Positions 8,883-17,099 of a DNA stretch of 64,000 bases are shown piece by piece. The translations under genes and the position numbers were made by a program. Position 1 is the first letter of the stretch, and every line of letters begins with the position of its first letter. A model generated the notes under the pieces. It made no database searches, was not told the origin of the DNA, and saw nothing but the letters and a program-made list of their open reading frames with translations. The DNA comes from Anaerobacillus alkaliphilus (lineage in GTDB: Bacteria > Bacillota > Bacilli > Bacillales > Anaerobacillaceae): contig NZ_QOUX01000046.1 of the NCBI RefSeq assembly GCF_004116265.1, positions 682,001-746,000 on the forward strand. The letters run 5' to 3'.

Positions 8883-9590
8883 ATGTTTGACAATCTAGAA
8901 GAAGAGACTTTTCTTAATGAATTGACAAAAGAAGAACAAGCTTTATTACTAGGAAAGGGAACTGAAATTTATATAAAAAGTGGTAGCTCCTTGTTTTTAG
9001 AAGGTGACCCTCCAACCCATATCTATTTAGTAAGGAAAGGAAGAATTCGTTTAAGTAAGACAAACATCGAAGGGAAAGTGCTGTTCTTTCAACTTAAACA
9101 AAAAGATGATTTTGTCGGTGAGTTTAGCTTGTACAACAACTTAAAGGCAACATGTAATGCAGACGTTATTAAGGATGCAGTATTAATCCGTTTTGAGCGA
9201 ATCGTTCTAGAAGAACTCTGCTTAGAAAATGGATCGTTTGCGTTAGCATTTATGAAATGGTTTTCGAAACATCATAATATTCTTCTCTCACAGTTTCGTG
9301 ATTTAATTTTTTGTGGAAAGACTGGAGCACTTTATTCAATTCTAATTCGACTAAGTCATGCACATGGACAAATTCGTGAGGACGGGGTTTTCATTAACAA
9401 AAAGCTAACGAATCAAGAATTAGCAAATTATATCGGAGCTACTAGGGAGAGTATTAGTAGAATTCTAAAAGCCTTAATAAATGATGGGGTTATCTCGTTA
9501 CAATCGAAATATATAACGATTCATAACTTAAAGTTCCTTCAAGAACAACTTCGCTGTGAACACTGTCCTTATGACGAATGTACAATTTGA
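8883..9590 (+). CDS. fnr: Fnr oxygen-sensing regulator (Bacillus type, C-terminal Fe-S cluster)
   Basis: A Crp/Fnr-family activator of 235 residues. The N-terminal cyclic-nucleotide-like beta barrel spans about 20-125, with GDPPTHIYLVRKGRI. The C-terminal winged helix contains TNQELANYIGATRESISRIL. The C-terminal tail CEHCPYDEC (C225, C228, C233) has the C-x2-C-x4-C pattern that binds the [4Fe-4S] cluster in B. subtilis Fnr, whereas E. coli FNR carries its cysteines at the N-terminus. It therefore probably activates genes for anaerobic growth. The start follows a GGGGGG run. The gene is single, with a terminator downstream. No narG or arfM genes are nearby. Confidence 0.9.
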   Translation: MFDNLEEETFLNELTKEEQALLLGKGTEIYIKSGSSLFLEGDPPTHIYLVRKGRIRLSKTNIEGKVLFFQLKQKDDFVGEFSLYNNLKATCNADVIKDAVLIRFERIVLEELCLENGSFALAFMKWFSKHHNILLSQFRDLIFCGKTGALYSILIRLSHAHGQIREDGVFINKKLTNQELANYIGATRESISRILKALINDGVISLQSKYITIHNLKFLQEQLRCEHCPYDECTI

Positions 9591-9642
9591 ATTGCTTGAG
9601 GGAAAGAAAGTATCTTTGTTCAGACATATAACAAAGAAAAGT

Positions 9643-9693
9643 AGAGGCTGACTCAAAAGATCATTGAAGAATGACTTTCGAGGCTCAGCCTCT
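9643..9693 (+). terminator. Terminator after fnr
   Basis: AGAGGCTGA and TCAGCCTCT close a long hairpin followed by TTATCTT, about 50 bases after the fnr stop codon. Confidence 0.7.
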
Positions 9694-9788
9694 TTATCTT
9701 ATATAAAACTTAATGTGGACACGTATAAATGTTTATAAAGTAATTACATAGCCCTAAATGGAACGTGTTTACAGGGGAGACTCTCTTA

Positions 9789-10220
9789 CGTTCCCTTTTG
9801 AAACAATTTCTCGCTTCATTTATCACGTGAGGCTGTCTTGCGTTCCCTTTTGAAACAACTTCTCGCTCATTTGTCACGTGAGGCTGTCTTGCGTTCCCTT
9901 TTGAAACTTCCTCTGCCATCTTTTGTCACGTAAGGCTGTCTTGCGTTCCCTTTTGCAACAATTTCTCGCTTCATTTGTCACGTGAGGCTGTCTTTCGTTC
10001 CCTTTTGAAACTTCCTCTGAATCTTTTGTCACGTAAGGCTGTCTTACGTTCCCTTTTGAAACAATTTCTCGCTTCATTTATCACATGTGGCTGTCTTGCG
10101 TTCCCTTTTAAAACTTCCTCTGCCATCAAATGTAACGTGAGGCTGTCTTGCGTTCCCTTTTAAAACTTCCTCTGCCATCAAATGTCACGCGAGGCTGTCT
10201 TGCGTTCCCTTTTGGGACAC
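9789..10220. repeat. Second tandem array: eight 51-52-bp units plus a partial copy
   Basis: Units begin with CGTTCCCTTTT at 9789, 9841, 9892, 9944, 9996, 10047, 10099 and 10151, and a partial copy starts at 10203. They are 51 or 52 bp long. Two sub-types occur, one with CAATTTCTCGCTTCATT and one with CTTCCTCTGCCATC. Most contain the palindrome TCACGTGA or a close variant, followed by GGCTGTCTTG. The array lies between the convergent genes fnr and yidC. Open frames across it shift every unit and are not genes. The unit sequence is unrelated to the array at 2701, although the period is the same. Confidence 0.9.
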
Positions 10221-10238
10221 TCTCTACTTTATTCTTTA

Positions 10239-11036
10239 CTATTGACCTTTCACTATTTCCTTTACCTGCGAACGATCTATATTCAAGAAATACGTTTGAA
10301 CTATCCCGAAAACTCCACCGATTACCCAGTACAACGATAAGGCGGAAGGAAGATTTAACGCGAAAACTAATATCATGACTGGCATAATATTGTTTAGGAT
10401 TGCTAATTGATTATTTGCTACAGGTTGTAGTGAAGCAGACACTTTTAGCTGTAAGTAAGTCATGAGCGCTGCCAATATTGGTAGGAGGTAAAATGGATCA
10501 GCTGCTCCTAAATCAAACCATAGAAATGAATGTCTGGCTAACTCCTCTGTTCTCATAATTGCGTAATAAAAGGCTATCATAATTGGCATTTGGATTAATA
10601 CGGGTAAACATCCACTACCAATGGGGTTCACACCTTCTGATTTAAACAACATCATCATTTCTTCTTGAAGCTTCTTTTGCGTTACTTCATCTTTCTTTGC
10701 ATACTTTTCTTTTAAGAGGTTAAGCTTTGGTTGCAGTTCTCTCATTAATTTCATGTTTTTCGATTGTTTTACCATTAAAGGTAAGAGAGCCACTCGAATG
10801 AGAACAGTTACTCCAATAATAGACAGTCCGTAGCTATTTCCAAATAAAATAGCTGCTTTTAAAAGTAACCAAGAAAATGGGTACACAAGGAAATGATTAA
10901 ACACTCCAGGTGTTTCAGCTGTAATTGGTACTTTCTCCATGCCGCAGCCTGTTAGCGCTAAAAATGAAAGTATTGAGACTAATAATAAAATGAAATTCTT
11001 TACCTTAAACGTGAGTATTTGATGATTAATTCCCAT
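10239..11036 (-). CDS. yidC: Membrane protein insertase YidC/Oxa1 (YqjG/SpoIIIJ type)
   Basis: Inserts proteins into the cytoplasmic membrane, alone or with SecYEG. From the ATG at 11036 it has 265 residues. The N-terminus is a lipoprotein signal (LSFLALTGC, lipid Cys at residue 31), followed by the five-helix Oxa1 core with the conserved Arg in LIRVALLPL that faces the hydrophilic groove. A longer frame to 11102 exists, but only the ATG at 11036 has a GGAGG at good spacing. That start overlaps the upstream small gene by 11 nt. Regulation is probably translational through the upstream arrest peptide and hairpin, as for B. subtilis YqjG (YidC2). Confidence 0.93.
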   Translation of the reverse strand: MGINHQILTFKVKNFILLLVSILSFLALTGCGMEKVPITAETPGVFNHFLVYPFSWLLLKAAILFGNSYGLSIIGVTVLIRVALLPLMVKQSKNMKLMRELQPKLNLLKEKYAKKDEVTQKKLQEEMMMLFKSEGVNPIGSGCLPVLIQMPIMIAFYYAIMRTEELARHSFLWFDLGAADPFYLLPILAALMTYLQLKVSASLQPVANNQLAILNNIMPVMILVFALNLPSALSLYWVIGGVFGIVQTYFLNIDRSQVKEIVKGQ

Positions 11037-11337
11037 AGACAACTTCCTCCTCAATGTATGAAAAAATAACTTGTTTCTTGAGAAGGAAACAATGGTCTTC
11101 ATCTATTAAATTGCTACCTAATTCTTTTGTCGGTATTTTTCGAAATATAATATGAAGTCGACCTGACAAAACATTTATGGGGGCTTCAATATTTCTTAGA
11201 CTTTCATTCAATCTTACTCTTAGCTTATGCCTCTTGAAAGAAGGTAAATAGCCAGACTGAACGATATATGCCATTAATAATAGCAATGAAAGCAATAACG
11301 ATAACCAAATAATAGACAAATCAAAAGGGAATTCCAC
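11026..11337 (-). CDS. mifM: MifM-like nascent-chain arrest peptide, regulator of yidC
   Basis: A 103-residue protein with one N-terminal membrane helix (about residues 8-26, IIWLSLLLSLLLLMAYIV) and a basic, non-hydrophobic C-terminal part. The stretch RLHIIFRKI (60-68), followed by an acidic cluster IDED (78-81), resembles the arrest region of B. subtilis MifM, which I recall as R-I-x-x-W-I-R-K-V followed by DEED. In B. subtilis MifM is a substrate of YidC1 (SpoIIIJ); failure to insert prolongs ribosome stalling and turns on yqjG. Here the gene lies directly upstream of yidC, overlaps its start and encodes the 5' arm of the hairpin over the yidC ribosome binding site. GTG start with GGAGGTGA upstream. 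The symbol is given by analogy. Confidence 0.7.
   Translation of the reverse strand: MEFPFDLSIIWLSLLLSLLLLMAYIVQSGYLPSFKRHKLRVRLNESLRNIEAPINVLSGRLHIIFRKIPTKELGSNLIDEDHCFLLKKQVIFSYIEEEVVYGN
11042..11090 (-). promoter_or_regulatory. RNA hairpin that sequesters the yidC ribosome binding site
   Basis: On the mRNA (minus strand) UUCCUUCUCAA (from 11078-11088) pairs with UUGAGGAGGAA (from 11044-11054). The stem has 11 pairs with one G-U wobble and extends by two more wobble pairs, with a 23-nt loop. The 3' arm contains the whole GAGGAGG Shine-Dalgarno of yidC. The 5' arm lies inside the upstream small gene, so a ribosome stalled there would melt the hairpin and free yidC translation. Confidence 0.75.
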
Positions 11338-11378
11338 CAGTACTCACCTCCTTAAATTGTTACTAACAACAACGTGAG

Positions 11379-11663
11379 CTAACGGAACGTCGTTATATAG
11401 AAGAATGATATCATAAAGACCGTACATAATCCTAATAAAACTAAACTCGTGTTTACCCATTTTCGGGTATCGTTTGCATGATGGAACTTTGCAACCAGCA
11501 CGTAGCCTATCAAGCCAATGAACATAATCAAAATGCCATCAATAATCGGGCCAAATAAACTTACTTCTATATTTGCTTTTCGGTAAATATCAATGTTTAG
11601 CAATAACGCTGCAACCCACGCTATTAATAAAAATATGGCAATATTTAATGAGACACGTTTCAT
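11379..11663 (-). CDS. Small membrane protein of unknown function
   Basis: A 94-residue protein from the ATG at 11663; a TTG six bases earlier abuts the GGAAGG and is less likely. It has three predicted membrane helices: SLNIAIFLLIAWVAALLLNI near the N-terminus, LFGPIIDGILIMFIGLIGYVLV in the middle, and SLVLLGLCTVFMISFFYI near the C-terminus, joined by short charged loops such as KFHHANDTRKW. I do not recognise the family. It lies just upstream of the MifM-like gene on the same strand and might share its transcript, but the gap carries a separate strong ribosome binding site and no clear terminator. Confidence 0.7.
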   Translation of the reverse strand: MKRVSLNIAIFLLIAWVAALLLNIDIYRKANIEVSLFGPIIDGILIMFIGLIGYVLVAKFHHANDTRKWVNTSLVLLGLCTVFMISFFYITTFR

Positions 11664-11830
11664 GCTCAACCTTCCTTTCCTTATTTTTTATATTTTTTTC
11701 CAACAGATAAAAATACATACTACATTTTTGCTTACGTTATAAATCGGCACCATTCCACTTATTGACACTTTTTACTAGAATAAGTATGATAGATGTGTAT
11801 ATAACCTATTATTTGGTAAGGGGATTTTCT

Positions 11831-13099
11831 ATGCCAGAATCTATAAAAGATGTTTTGTTAAACGTTCTTTTTATCTTTTTGCCTATCATTATGTACTACT
11901 TTTTATGGGAACTCCGCACCAAAACTAAAAATGGCACCATCACTAATTACCTCTTCGGGTTAGTATGTATTCTCTCTATTTACCTTACTATGAGTTTTCC
12001 AATATACTATCAAGATGGTTTTTTATATGATTTACGCTATTTACCTCTGTTATTTGCTTTATTATTTGCACCGATACATATTAGTATTTTCATCGTCTTA
12101 TTTACGATTTTGTACCGCTATTACCTAGGTGGAGATGGCTTTTATTTTTCATTACTTACCATTTCTCTATCCTATTTGTTAGGCTTCACAATTAGACAAT
12201 TCTTCCATTCCCTGTCCTTAAGAAGAAAAATCGCTGTGACATTTTTAGCAACTTTCTTTGTCCCTTTAATGAGCTTTTTCTTTATTGCTACATTTGTTAA
12301 GGAGATTACTAACATTCTTGCCATGTATTCATATCTATTTATCGTTCCTATTACAGCCTCCATCATGGTATTTATTATAGAGAAATTAAACGACCAACAA
12401 CTATTAAAGTTAGAGCTTGAAAAAAATGACCAACTTCATCTTGTCAGTGAATTTGCTGCATCCATTGCACATGAAGTTCGAAATCCAATGACTGTTTCAC
12501 GTGGTTTTATCCAATTAATATCTAACAACGAACAAATTTCGATAAAGGAGCGCCAATTTTTACAATTAGCTCTAGGGGAATTAGATCGTGCTCAAGCTAT
12601 TATTACAGATTACTTATCTTTAGCAAAACCAAAAGACCAGCGAAAAAAATACTTTAATGTCAGTGAATCGATTGAAAAGGTTATTAACTGCGTTGAGGCT
12701 TATGCTTTAATAAATAATGTAAATGTGACCTCATCAATAGAACCGAATACGTATCTTTATGGCGAAGAAGGTAAATTAATTCAGGCAATGATCAACTTTG
12801 TTAAAAATGGTATTGAAGCTATGCCAGATGGTGGAGAAATAAATATAGCTCTTACTAAATTTGAGGACTATTTTACAATTGTTGTAAAAGACCAAGGAAT
12901 AGGGTTAAGTAGTGATCAAATAGAGCAACTTGGTTCTGCATTTTTTTCTACAAAAGAGAAAGGCACTGGATTAGGTTTGCTAGTTTCATATAATATCGTA
13001 CAAACACTTGGTGGTGTAATCAGTGTGACTAGTAAAAAAGGCAGTGGGACAGAATTCACTCTTAAATTTTCCAACCAGAAAAAAACTTCTACTACATAG
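11831..13099 (+). CDS. KinB-like membrane sensor histidine kinase
   Basis: A 422-residue kinase. The N-terminal half has six hydrophobic segments without a large extracellular domain, as in the sporulation kinase KinB and the 5TM-LYT sensors. The HisKA box FAASIAHEVRNPMTVSRGF has the phospho-acceptor at His214. The ATPase domain follows, with the N box NFVKNGIEAMP, G1 DQGIGLS and G2 GTGLGL. The HisKA region is very like KinB of B. subtilis as I recall it (ASVAHEVRNPLTVVRGF). The start chosen is the ATG at 11831, after AAGGGG; the upstream ATG at 11762 lacks a ribosome binding site. No response regulator or kapB is adjacent, consistent with feeding the Spo0 phosphorelay. This role is inferred. 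Confidence 0.85.
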   Translation: MPESIKDVLLNVLFIFLPIIMYYFLWELRTKTKNGTITNYLFGLVCILSIYLTMSFPIYYQDGFLYDLRYLPLLFALLFAPIHISIFIVLFTILYRYYLGGDGFYFSLLTISLSYLLGFTIRQFFHSLSLRRKIAVTFLATFFVPLMSFFFIATFVKEITNILAMYSYLFIVPITASIMVFIIEKLNDQQLLKLELEKNDQLHLVSEFAASIAHEVRNPMTVSRGFIQLISNNEQISIKERQFLQLALGELDRAQAIITDYLSLAKPKDQRKKYFNVSESIEKVINCVEAYALINNVNVTSSIEPNTYLYGEEGKLIQAMINFVKNGIEAMPDGGEINIALTKFEDYFTIVVKDQGIGLSSDQIEQLGSAFFSTKEKGTGLGLLVSYNIVQTLGGVISVTSKKGSGTEFTLKFSNQKKTSTT

Positions 13100-13108
13100 T
13101 ATAATTAA

Positions 13109-13139
13109 AGGCCACTACTCATTTTTTGAGAAGTGGTCT
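13109..13139 (+). terminator. Terminator after the KinB-like kinase
   Basis: AAGGCCACT and AGTGGTCTT form a hairpin followed by TTTCTTTTT. Confidence 0.75.
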
Positions 13140-13358
13140 TTTTCTTTTTAGCAAATGATATTTAAATTGTTAGAATTAGTTAATTTGTCTCGGGGGAAAT
13201 AATTGCTTTGCCGAATTTTTTGGCATGGTCCACAAGTGAACACTTAGTTAACATTTTTCCAATAATTATCCTAATTCACACCTTTGTCAGAAAAGAATAC
13301 TCAATTAACTTATAGTTCATTATATAGTATTCTTAGAAACAATAGGGAGGGTATAACC

Positions 13359-13592
13359 ATGGAAATAAAACTCCTAGTGACATCATCTATTAATTGTAAA
13401 CTTTTTGAGAGACGAGTATTAGAAGCTGTTGAAGCAAAAGGTATTTACGCTGAAATTGAAAAGATTGATTCCTTCCCAGACGCAAAAAAATATGGGGTTA
13501 TCTATATGCCAGCACTAGTGGTGAATGGGAAAGTCGTATCAAGTGGGAAACTACTTTCCAAAGAAGAAATTTTGCGTTTAATTTTTATTTAA
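13359..13592 (+). CDS. Thioredoxin-fold small protein lacking the first active-site cysteine
   Basis: A 77-residue protein from the ATG at 13359, which has GGGAGG seven bases upstream; the longer frame from 13284 has no such site. The pattern of an N-terminal beta strand (EIKLLVTSS), the loop SSINCK, and later YMPALVVNGKVVSSG with the cis-proline characteristic of the fold matches the small thioredoxin-like redox disulfide protein 2 family. The canonical CxxC is here S-x-N-C, so a dithiol reaction is not possible and a monothiol or binding role is more likely. Partner unknown. The gene has no obvious operon mate. Confidence 0.72.
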   Translation: MEIKLLVTSSINCKLFERRVLEAVEAKGIYAEIEKIDSFPDAKKYGVIYMPALVVNGKVVSSGKLLSKEEILRLIFI

Positions 13593-13666
13593 ATTTCATG
13601 TTTCTCTTTTTCCTAAATGGGAATAGTAAAAATATATGACCAAAAGGACAAAAAGGAGATGAGATC

Positions 13667-13879
13667 TTGGAAACAACAAACTTTAATTCTCCACATATTA
13701 AATCCGCAACATATGATGATATTACCCATTCCTTGTATGTTCGGTTTACCAACGGCGATTATTACGTCTATTACGATGTAATCCCAATGGATTACGTGGG
13801 GTTTCTCTCTACTGAAGATCATAGTCAATTTGTAAAAGACCGTTTAGAAATGAAATATGATAAGCGAAGACTTCACTAA
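13667..13879 (+). CDS. KTSC-domain protein
   Basis: A 70-residue protein that starts with TTG, preceded by AAAGGAGATG at proper distance. It consists almost entirely of a KTSC domain, a small beta-rich module related to the C-terminal region of some lysyl-tRNA synthetases: SPHIKSATYDD, then LYVRFTNGDYYVYYDV and a final FVKDRLEMKYDKRRL. The biochemical role of KTSC proteins is not established. The gene is monocistronic and ends at a clear terminator. Confidence 0.78.
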   Translation: METTNFNSPHIKSATYDDITHSLYVRFTNGDYYVYYDVIPMDYVGFLSTEDHSQFVKDRLEMKYDKRRLH

Positions 13880-13888
13880 AACATTTAT

Positions 13889-13940
13889 TAGAGGCTACTT
13901 TTCATAGTGCTTAGCATTACCCTATGACAGATAGCCTCTA
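13889..13940 (+). terminator. Terminator after the KTSC gene
   Basis: TAGAGGCTA and TAGCCTCTA form the stem of a long hairpin, followed by TTTTCG. Confidence 0.7.
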
Positions 13941-14060
13941 TTTTCGTCTGTTTTTATAAGTTTTTTAGCTAATTTGATAAAATTTAATTGCTTACTTATA
14001 TCAAAACAAATTATACTTAAGCTGGTGAAAAATTTAAGAGAAAAAGAGAGGGATTTACAG

Positions 14061-15185
14061 ATGATTATTGGTGTACCTAAAGAGATTAAAAACAATGAAA
14101 ATCGCGTTGCGATTACACCTGCTGGAGTTATTTCTTTCGTAAATTCAGGTCATGAAGTTATGATTGAAACAAACGCTGGTGTTGGTAGCGGTTTCACAAA
14201 TGAAAATTATATTGAAGCAGGTGCTACAATTTTGGAATCTGCAGCTGATGTTTGGAACAAAGCTGACATGGTTATGAAAGTTAAGGAGCCTCTTTCATCA
14301 GAATATGAGTACTTCAGAGATGGATTAGTATTATTTACATACCTACATTTAGCTGCTGAACCAGAGTTAGCTAAAGCATTAACAAGTAAAGGTGTTATCG
14401 CCATTGCTTATGAAACGGTTGAAACAAATCGTACACTCCCACTACTTACACCTATGAGTGAGGTAGCAGGTAGAATGGCTGCCCAAATTGGTGCGCAATT
14501 CTTAGAAAAACCAAAAGGTGGCAAAGGAATTTTACTTGCTGGAGTTCCTGGAGTTAAGAGAGCGAAAGTAACAGTAATTGGTGGTGGGGTTGTAGGAACA
14601 AACGCTGCTAAAATTGCTATTGGTCTTGGCGCTGATGTAACGATTATGGATTTAAGCCCAGAGCGCTTACGTTATCTTGATGACATCTTTGGAAGCAGTG
14701 TTAACACACTTATGTCAAATCCGTTGAACATTGCTGATGCAGTCCGCGAATCTGACCTTGTTATTGGTGCAGTTCTTATTCCAGGTGCTAAAGCACCGAA
14801 ACTTGTCACTGAGGACATGATCAAAACAATGTCCGCTGGATCAGTAGTTGTTGACGTTGCAATTGACCAAGGTGGTATTTTTGAAACTGTAGACCGTATC
14901 ACAACTCACAGTGAGCCAACATATGAAAAACATGGTGTGGTTCACTACGCAGTAGCAAACATGCCAGGAGCTGTTCCACGTACTTCAACAATTGCTCTTA
15001 CGAATGTTACAATTCCATATGCATTACAGATTGCTAACAAAGGTGTCTTTACTGCAGTTACTGAAAATAAAGCATTAGAGCTTGGAGTAAACGTTGCAAA
15101 CGGCGCTGTTACTTATGAAGCTGTTGCTAAAGACTTAGGGTACGATTACGTTCCTGTACAAGAAGCTCTTCACATTCGAATTTAG
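14061..15185 (+). CDS. ald: Alanine dehydrogenase
   Basis: Interconverts L-alanine and pyruvate with NAD; in Bacillus it is needed for alanine use and normal sporulation. It has 374 residues from the ATG at 14061 ([10 protein letters not shown]), which follows AGAGAGGG; the frame extends further upstream but without a start signal. The substrate-binding domain begins [17 protein letters not shown]. The NAD-binding Rossmann segment [17 protein letters not shown] lies near residue 170, and the conserved His of the active site is in TYLHLAAEP. The gene is monocistronic with a strong terminator. Assignment secure. Confidence 0.97.
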   Translation: MIIGVPKEIKNNENRVAITPAGVISFVNSGHEVMIETNAGVGSGFTNENYIEAGATILESAADVWNKADMVMKVKEPLSSEYEYFRDGLVLFTYLHLAAEPELAKALTSKGVIAIAYETVETNRTLPLLTPMSEVAGRMAAQIGAQFLEKPKGGKGILLAGVPGVKRAKVTVIGGGVVGTNAAKIAIGLGADVTIMDLSPERLRYLDDIFGSSVNTLMSNPLNIADAVRESDLVIGAVLIPGAKAPKLVTEDMIKTMSAGSVVVDVAIDQGGIFETVDRITTHSEPTYEKHGVVHYAVANMPGAVPRTSTIALTNVTIPYALQIANKGVFTAVTENKALELGVNVANGAVTYEAVAKDLGYDYVPVQEALHIRI

Positions 15186-15199
15186 TTTGAATAAGTAAA

Positions 15200-15225
15200 A
15201 ATGAGGACTCCCTGGAGTCCTCATT
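15200..15225. terminator. Bidirectional terminator between ald and the chemoreceptor gene
   Basis: AATGAGGACTCC and GGAGTCCTCATT form a 12-bp perfect stem with a two-base loop. A T run on the plus strand and A-rich flank on the other side suit both convergent genes. Confidence 0.85.
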
Positions 15226-15229
15226 TTTT

Positions 15230-16711
15230 TTATGCATCAGTATCAAGCAAACCTTGTAACTGTTTTGTTAAATCATCTAACTGTATAAAAGAATCCATGA
15301 TAGTCTTTATTCGCTGATGCTGTTCTTCCACATGTGCTAATATTTCTTCTGTTTGAGAACTCGAATGCTGAGTAACACCCGATACTGAGACGATTTCATT
15401 TGACATAGCCGCTGATACTTCTTCTAGTTGTAACAGCATCATTTTTACTTTCTCAGCTTGTGAAGCTACACTTGCCGTGTTCTCTAAAATTAATTCGAAA
15501 TTGTCCTTCGTTTGTTTTGTAGCAGAAATACTAGTAGATACTGATTGTTCACCTGTTTCAATATGTTTTGTCACTAACATTGTCTTTTCTTGAATTTCGG
15601 TCAATATTTGACTGATTTCGATTGTTGACCTCTGAGAACCTTCAGCTAATTTACGAACCTCTTGGGCAACTACTGCGAAGCCTTTCCCATGTTCTCCAGC
15701 TCTTGCTGCTTCGATGGCAGCATTCAAGGCTAAGAGGTTTGTTTGATTAGAGATTTCACTTATTGAAGTTAAAATGTCTCCTATTTGATTCGTTTGTATA
15801 TTTAATTCTCTTAGTAATTGACTCGATGTTGCTATTGACTCATTCACCTGATTTATATGTAAAGAGAGTTCTGTCACGTAGTCATTACCAGTAATTGTAA
15901 GATCTCTTGTTTGTGAGGAAATAACGCCCATTTCCATTGATATTTTTGAAACATTTGAGACTACTTCTTTCGTACTCGACATTGACTCATTCATATCTGC
16001 TACACTGACTGCTTGTGCCTCCACGCCCTTTGTTACTTCAGCAAAAGCACTTGTTAATTCATTAGAGATTGTTGCGGTTGCTCCTATATTTCCTTTTAAT
16101 GTTTCACTAAAATTTGTTATCACTTGTACCGAATTTCCTACCTCTGTTAATAACTGGTCTACTTTTTCTTTTCCTTCTAACATTGCTTTATGTTGTTGGT
16201 CCATCTGCTGCTGCATTTTCTCGCCTATTCTTGCCTGCGATATTAATACACCCGTAATAACGATGTACATTACATTCATTGATAGAAAGACTTTATGGTC
16301 AACCCCAAAGAACATCTCATCGCGATATGCCCAAAAGAAGTAATTGGACAAAATCAAACCAGAGATCGATGCTGCTGCGATCGAGCGATAGTTATGATAT
16401 AGGGTCATAAATGCAACAGCAACATATATCATAAAATAATTTGATAGTTTTGGAGATGTAAAGACCATAACAAAGATTAATATACTAAAACCAACAACCA
16501 CAACATATTGGATATATTGGACAAAAATCTTTTTTATCGTCATAAACGAAATGGTTCCCACTGCCAAAATTCCTGTGATGGTAAATGCAATAATTCCACT
16601 TGATGGTACTTGTGAGATGAAATTACTAGCTAGTCCTAAACCGAACGAAAACCATAATAACTTCATAAGTAACTTGTTGCGCTCTTGGATTATTTGTAGA
16701 TGATCAGCCAT
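15230..16711 (-). CDS. Methyl-accepting chemotaxis protein with a six-helix membrane sensor
   Basis: A 493-residue chemoreceptor. The first 170 residues form about six membrane helices with only short loops, so there is no periplasmic sensory domain and no HAMP domain. After the coiled coil at about 165-200 comes the signalling domain, with the highly conserved hairpin tip [39 protein letters not shown] (split here: [34 protein letters not shown]). It should control CheA/CheW. The stimulus is unknown; membrane-embedded sensors often report on membrane state or hydrophobic compounds. Single gene. Confidence 0.9.
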   Translation of the reverse strand: MADHLQIIQERNKLLMKLLWFSFGLGLASNFISQVPSSGIIAFTITGILAVGTISFMTIKKIFVQYIQYVVVVGFSILIFVMVFTSPKLSNYFMIYVAVAFMTLYHNYRSIAAASISGLILSNYFFWAYRDEMFFGVDHKVFLSMNVMYIVITGVLISQARIGEKMQQQMDQQHKAMLEGKEKVDQLLTEVGNSVQVITNFSETLKGNIGATATISNELTSAFAEVTKGVEAQAVSVADMNESMSSTKEVVSNVSKISMEMGVISSQTRDLTITGNDYVTELSLHINQVNESIATSSQLLRELNIQTNQIGDILTSISEISNQTNLLALNAAIEAARAGEHGKGFAVVAQEVRKLAEGSQRSTIEISQILTEIQEKTMLVTKHIETGEQSVSTSISATKQTKDNFELILENTASVASQAEKVKMMLLQLEEVSAAMSNEIVSVSGVTQHSSSQTEEILAHVEEQHQRIKTIMDSFIQLDDLTKQLQGLLDTDA

Positions 16712-17050
16712 TGAAGTCTCCCCTTTTATAATCTTTGTTTTGTCTGAAAAAGTGATGAATATGTGTTCATTACCTTTAAATTAACACAAAATTTAAAAAT
16801 AAAAAACAATTTTTTTCATGATTTGTCAAATTGTGTAGTTTTATAAGAATGCTGTTTTCGCAAAGTTTGTTGCTTTCGTAAAAATCCCAAAATCCGGATT
16901 TTTACACAAAATACTAAGAATTCACAACTAAGTTAGTTAGTATTGCTCTTTTCTTACATAATTTATTGGCTGATATCTTCATCTAGGGTATTTTTCCGAT
17001 TATTTTAGGCTGAAAAAGCCACAATGTTTACGAAAAGAGCCTATAAGAAA
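16712..17050. other. Non-coding stretch upstream of the chemoreceptor gene, with an inverted repeat
   Basis: No credible gene was found here. The bases GTAAAAATCC (16878-16887) and GGATTTTTAC (16896-16905) form a perfect 10-bp inverted repeat around an 8-nt spacer that itself contributes to the palindrome AAAATCCGGATTTT (16889-16902). It could be an operator or the remnant of a terminator. Confidence 0.5.
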
Positions 17051-17089
17051 AAGCTGATTTAAAAGGACAACGTCCTTCTAAATCAGCTT
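17051..17089 (-). terminator. Terminator after the HAD phosphatase gene
   Basis: AAGCTGATTTA and TAAATCAGCTT form an 11-bp stem, with a nested AAGGAC/GTCCTT. On the minus strand it is followed by TTTTTC. Confidence 0.85.
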
Positions 17090-17099
17090 CTTTACTTAA

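Noticed and set aside
9710-10378. Open frames of 60-76 codons on both strands across the second tandem array
   Set aside because: They arise from repetition of units that are not a multiple of three long, lack ribosome binding sites and overlap one another.
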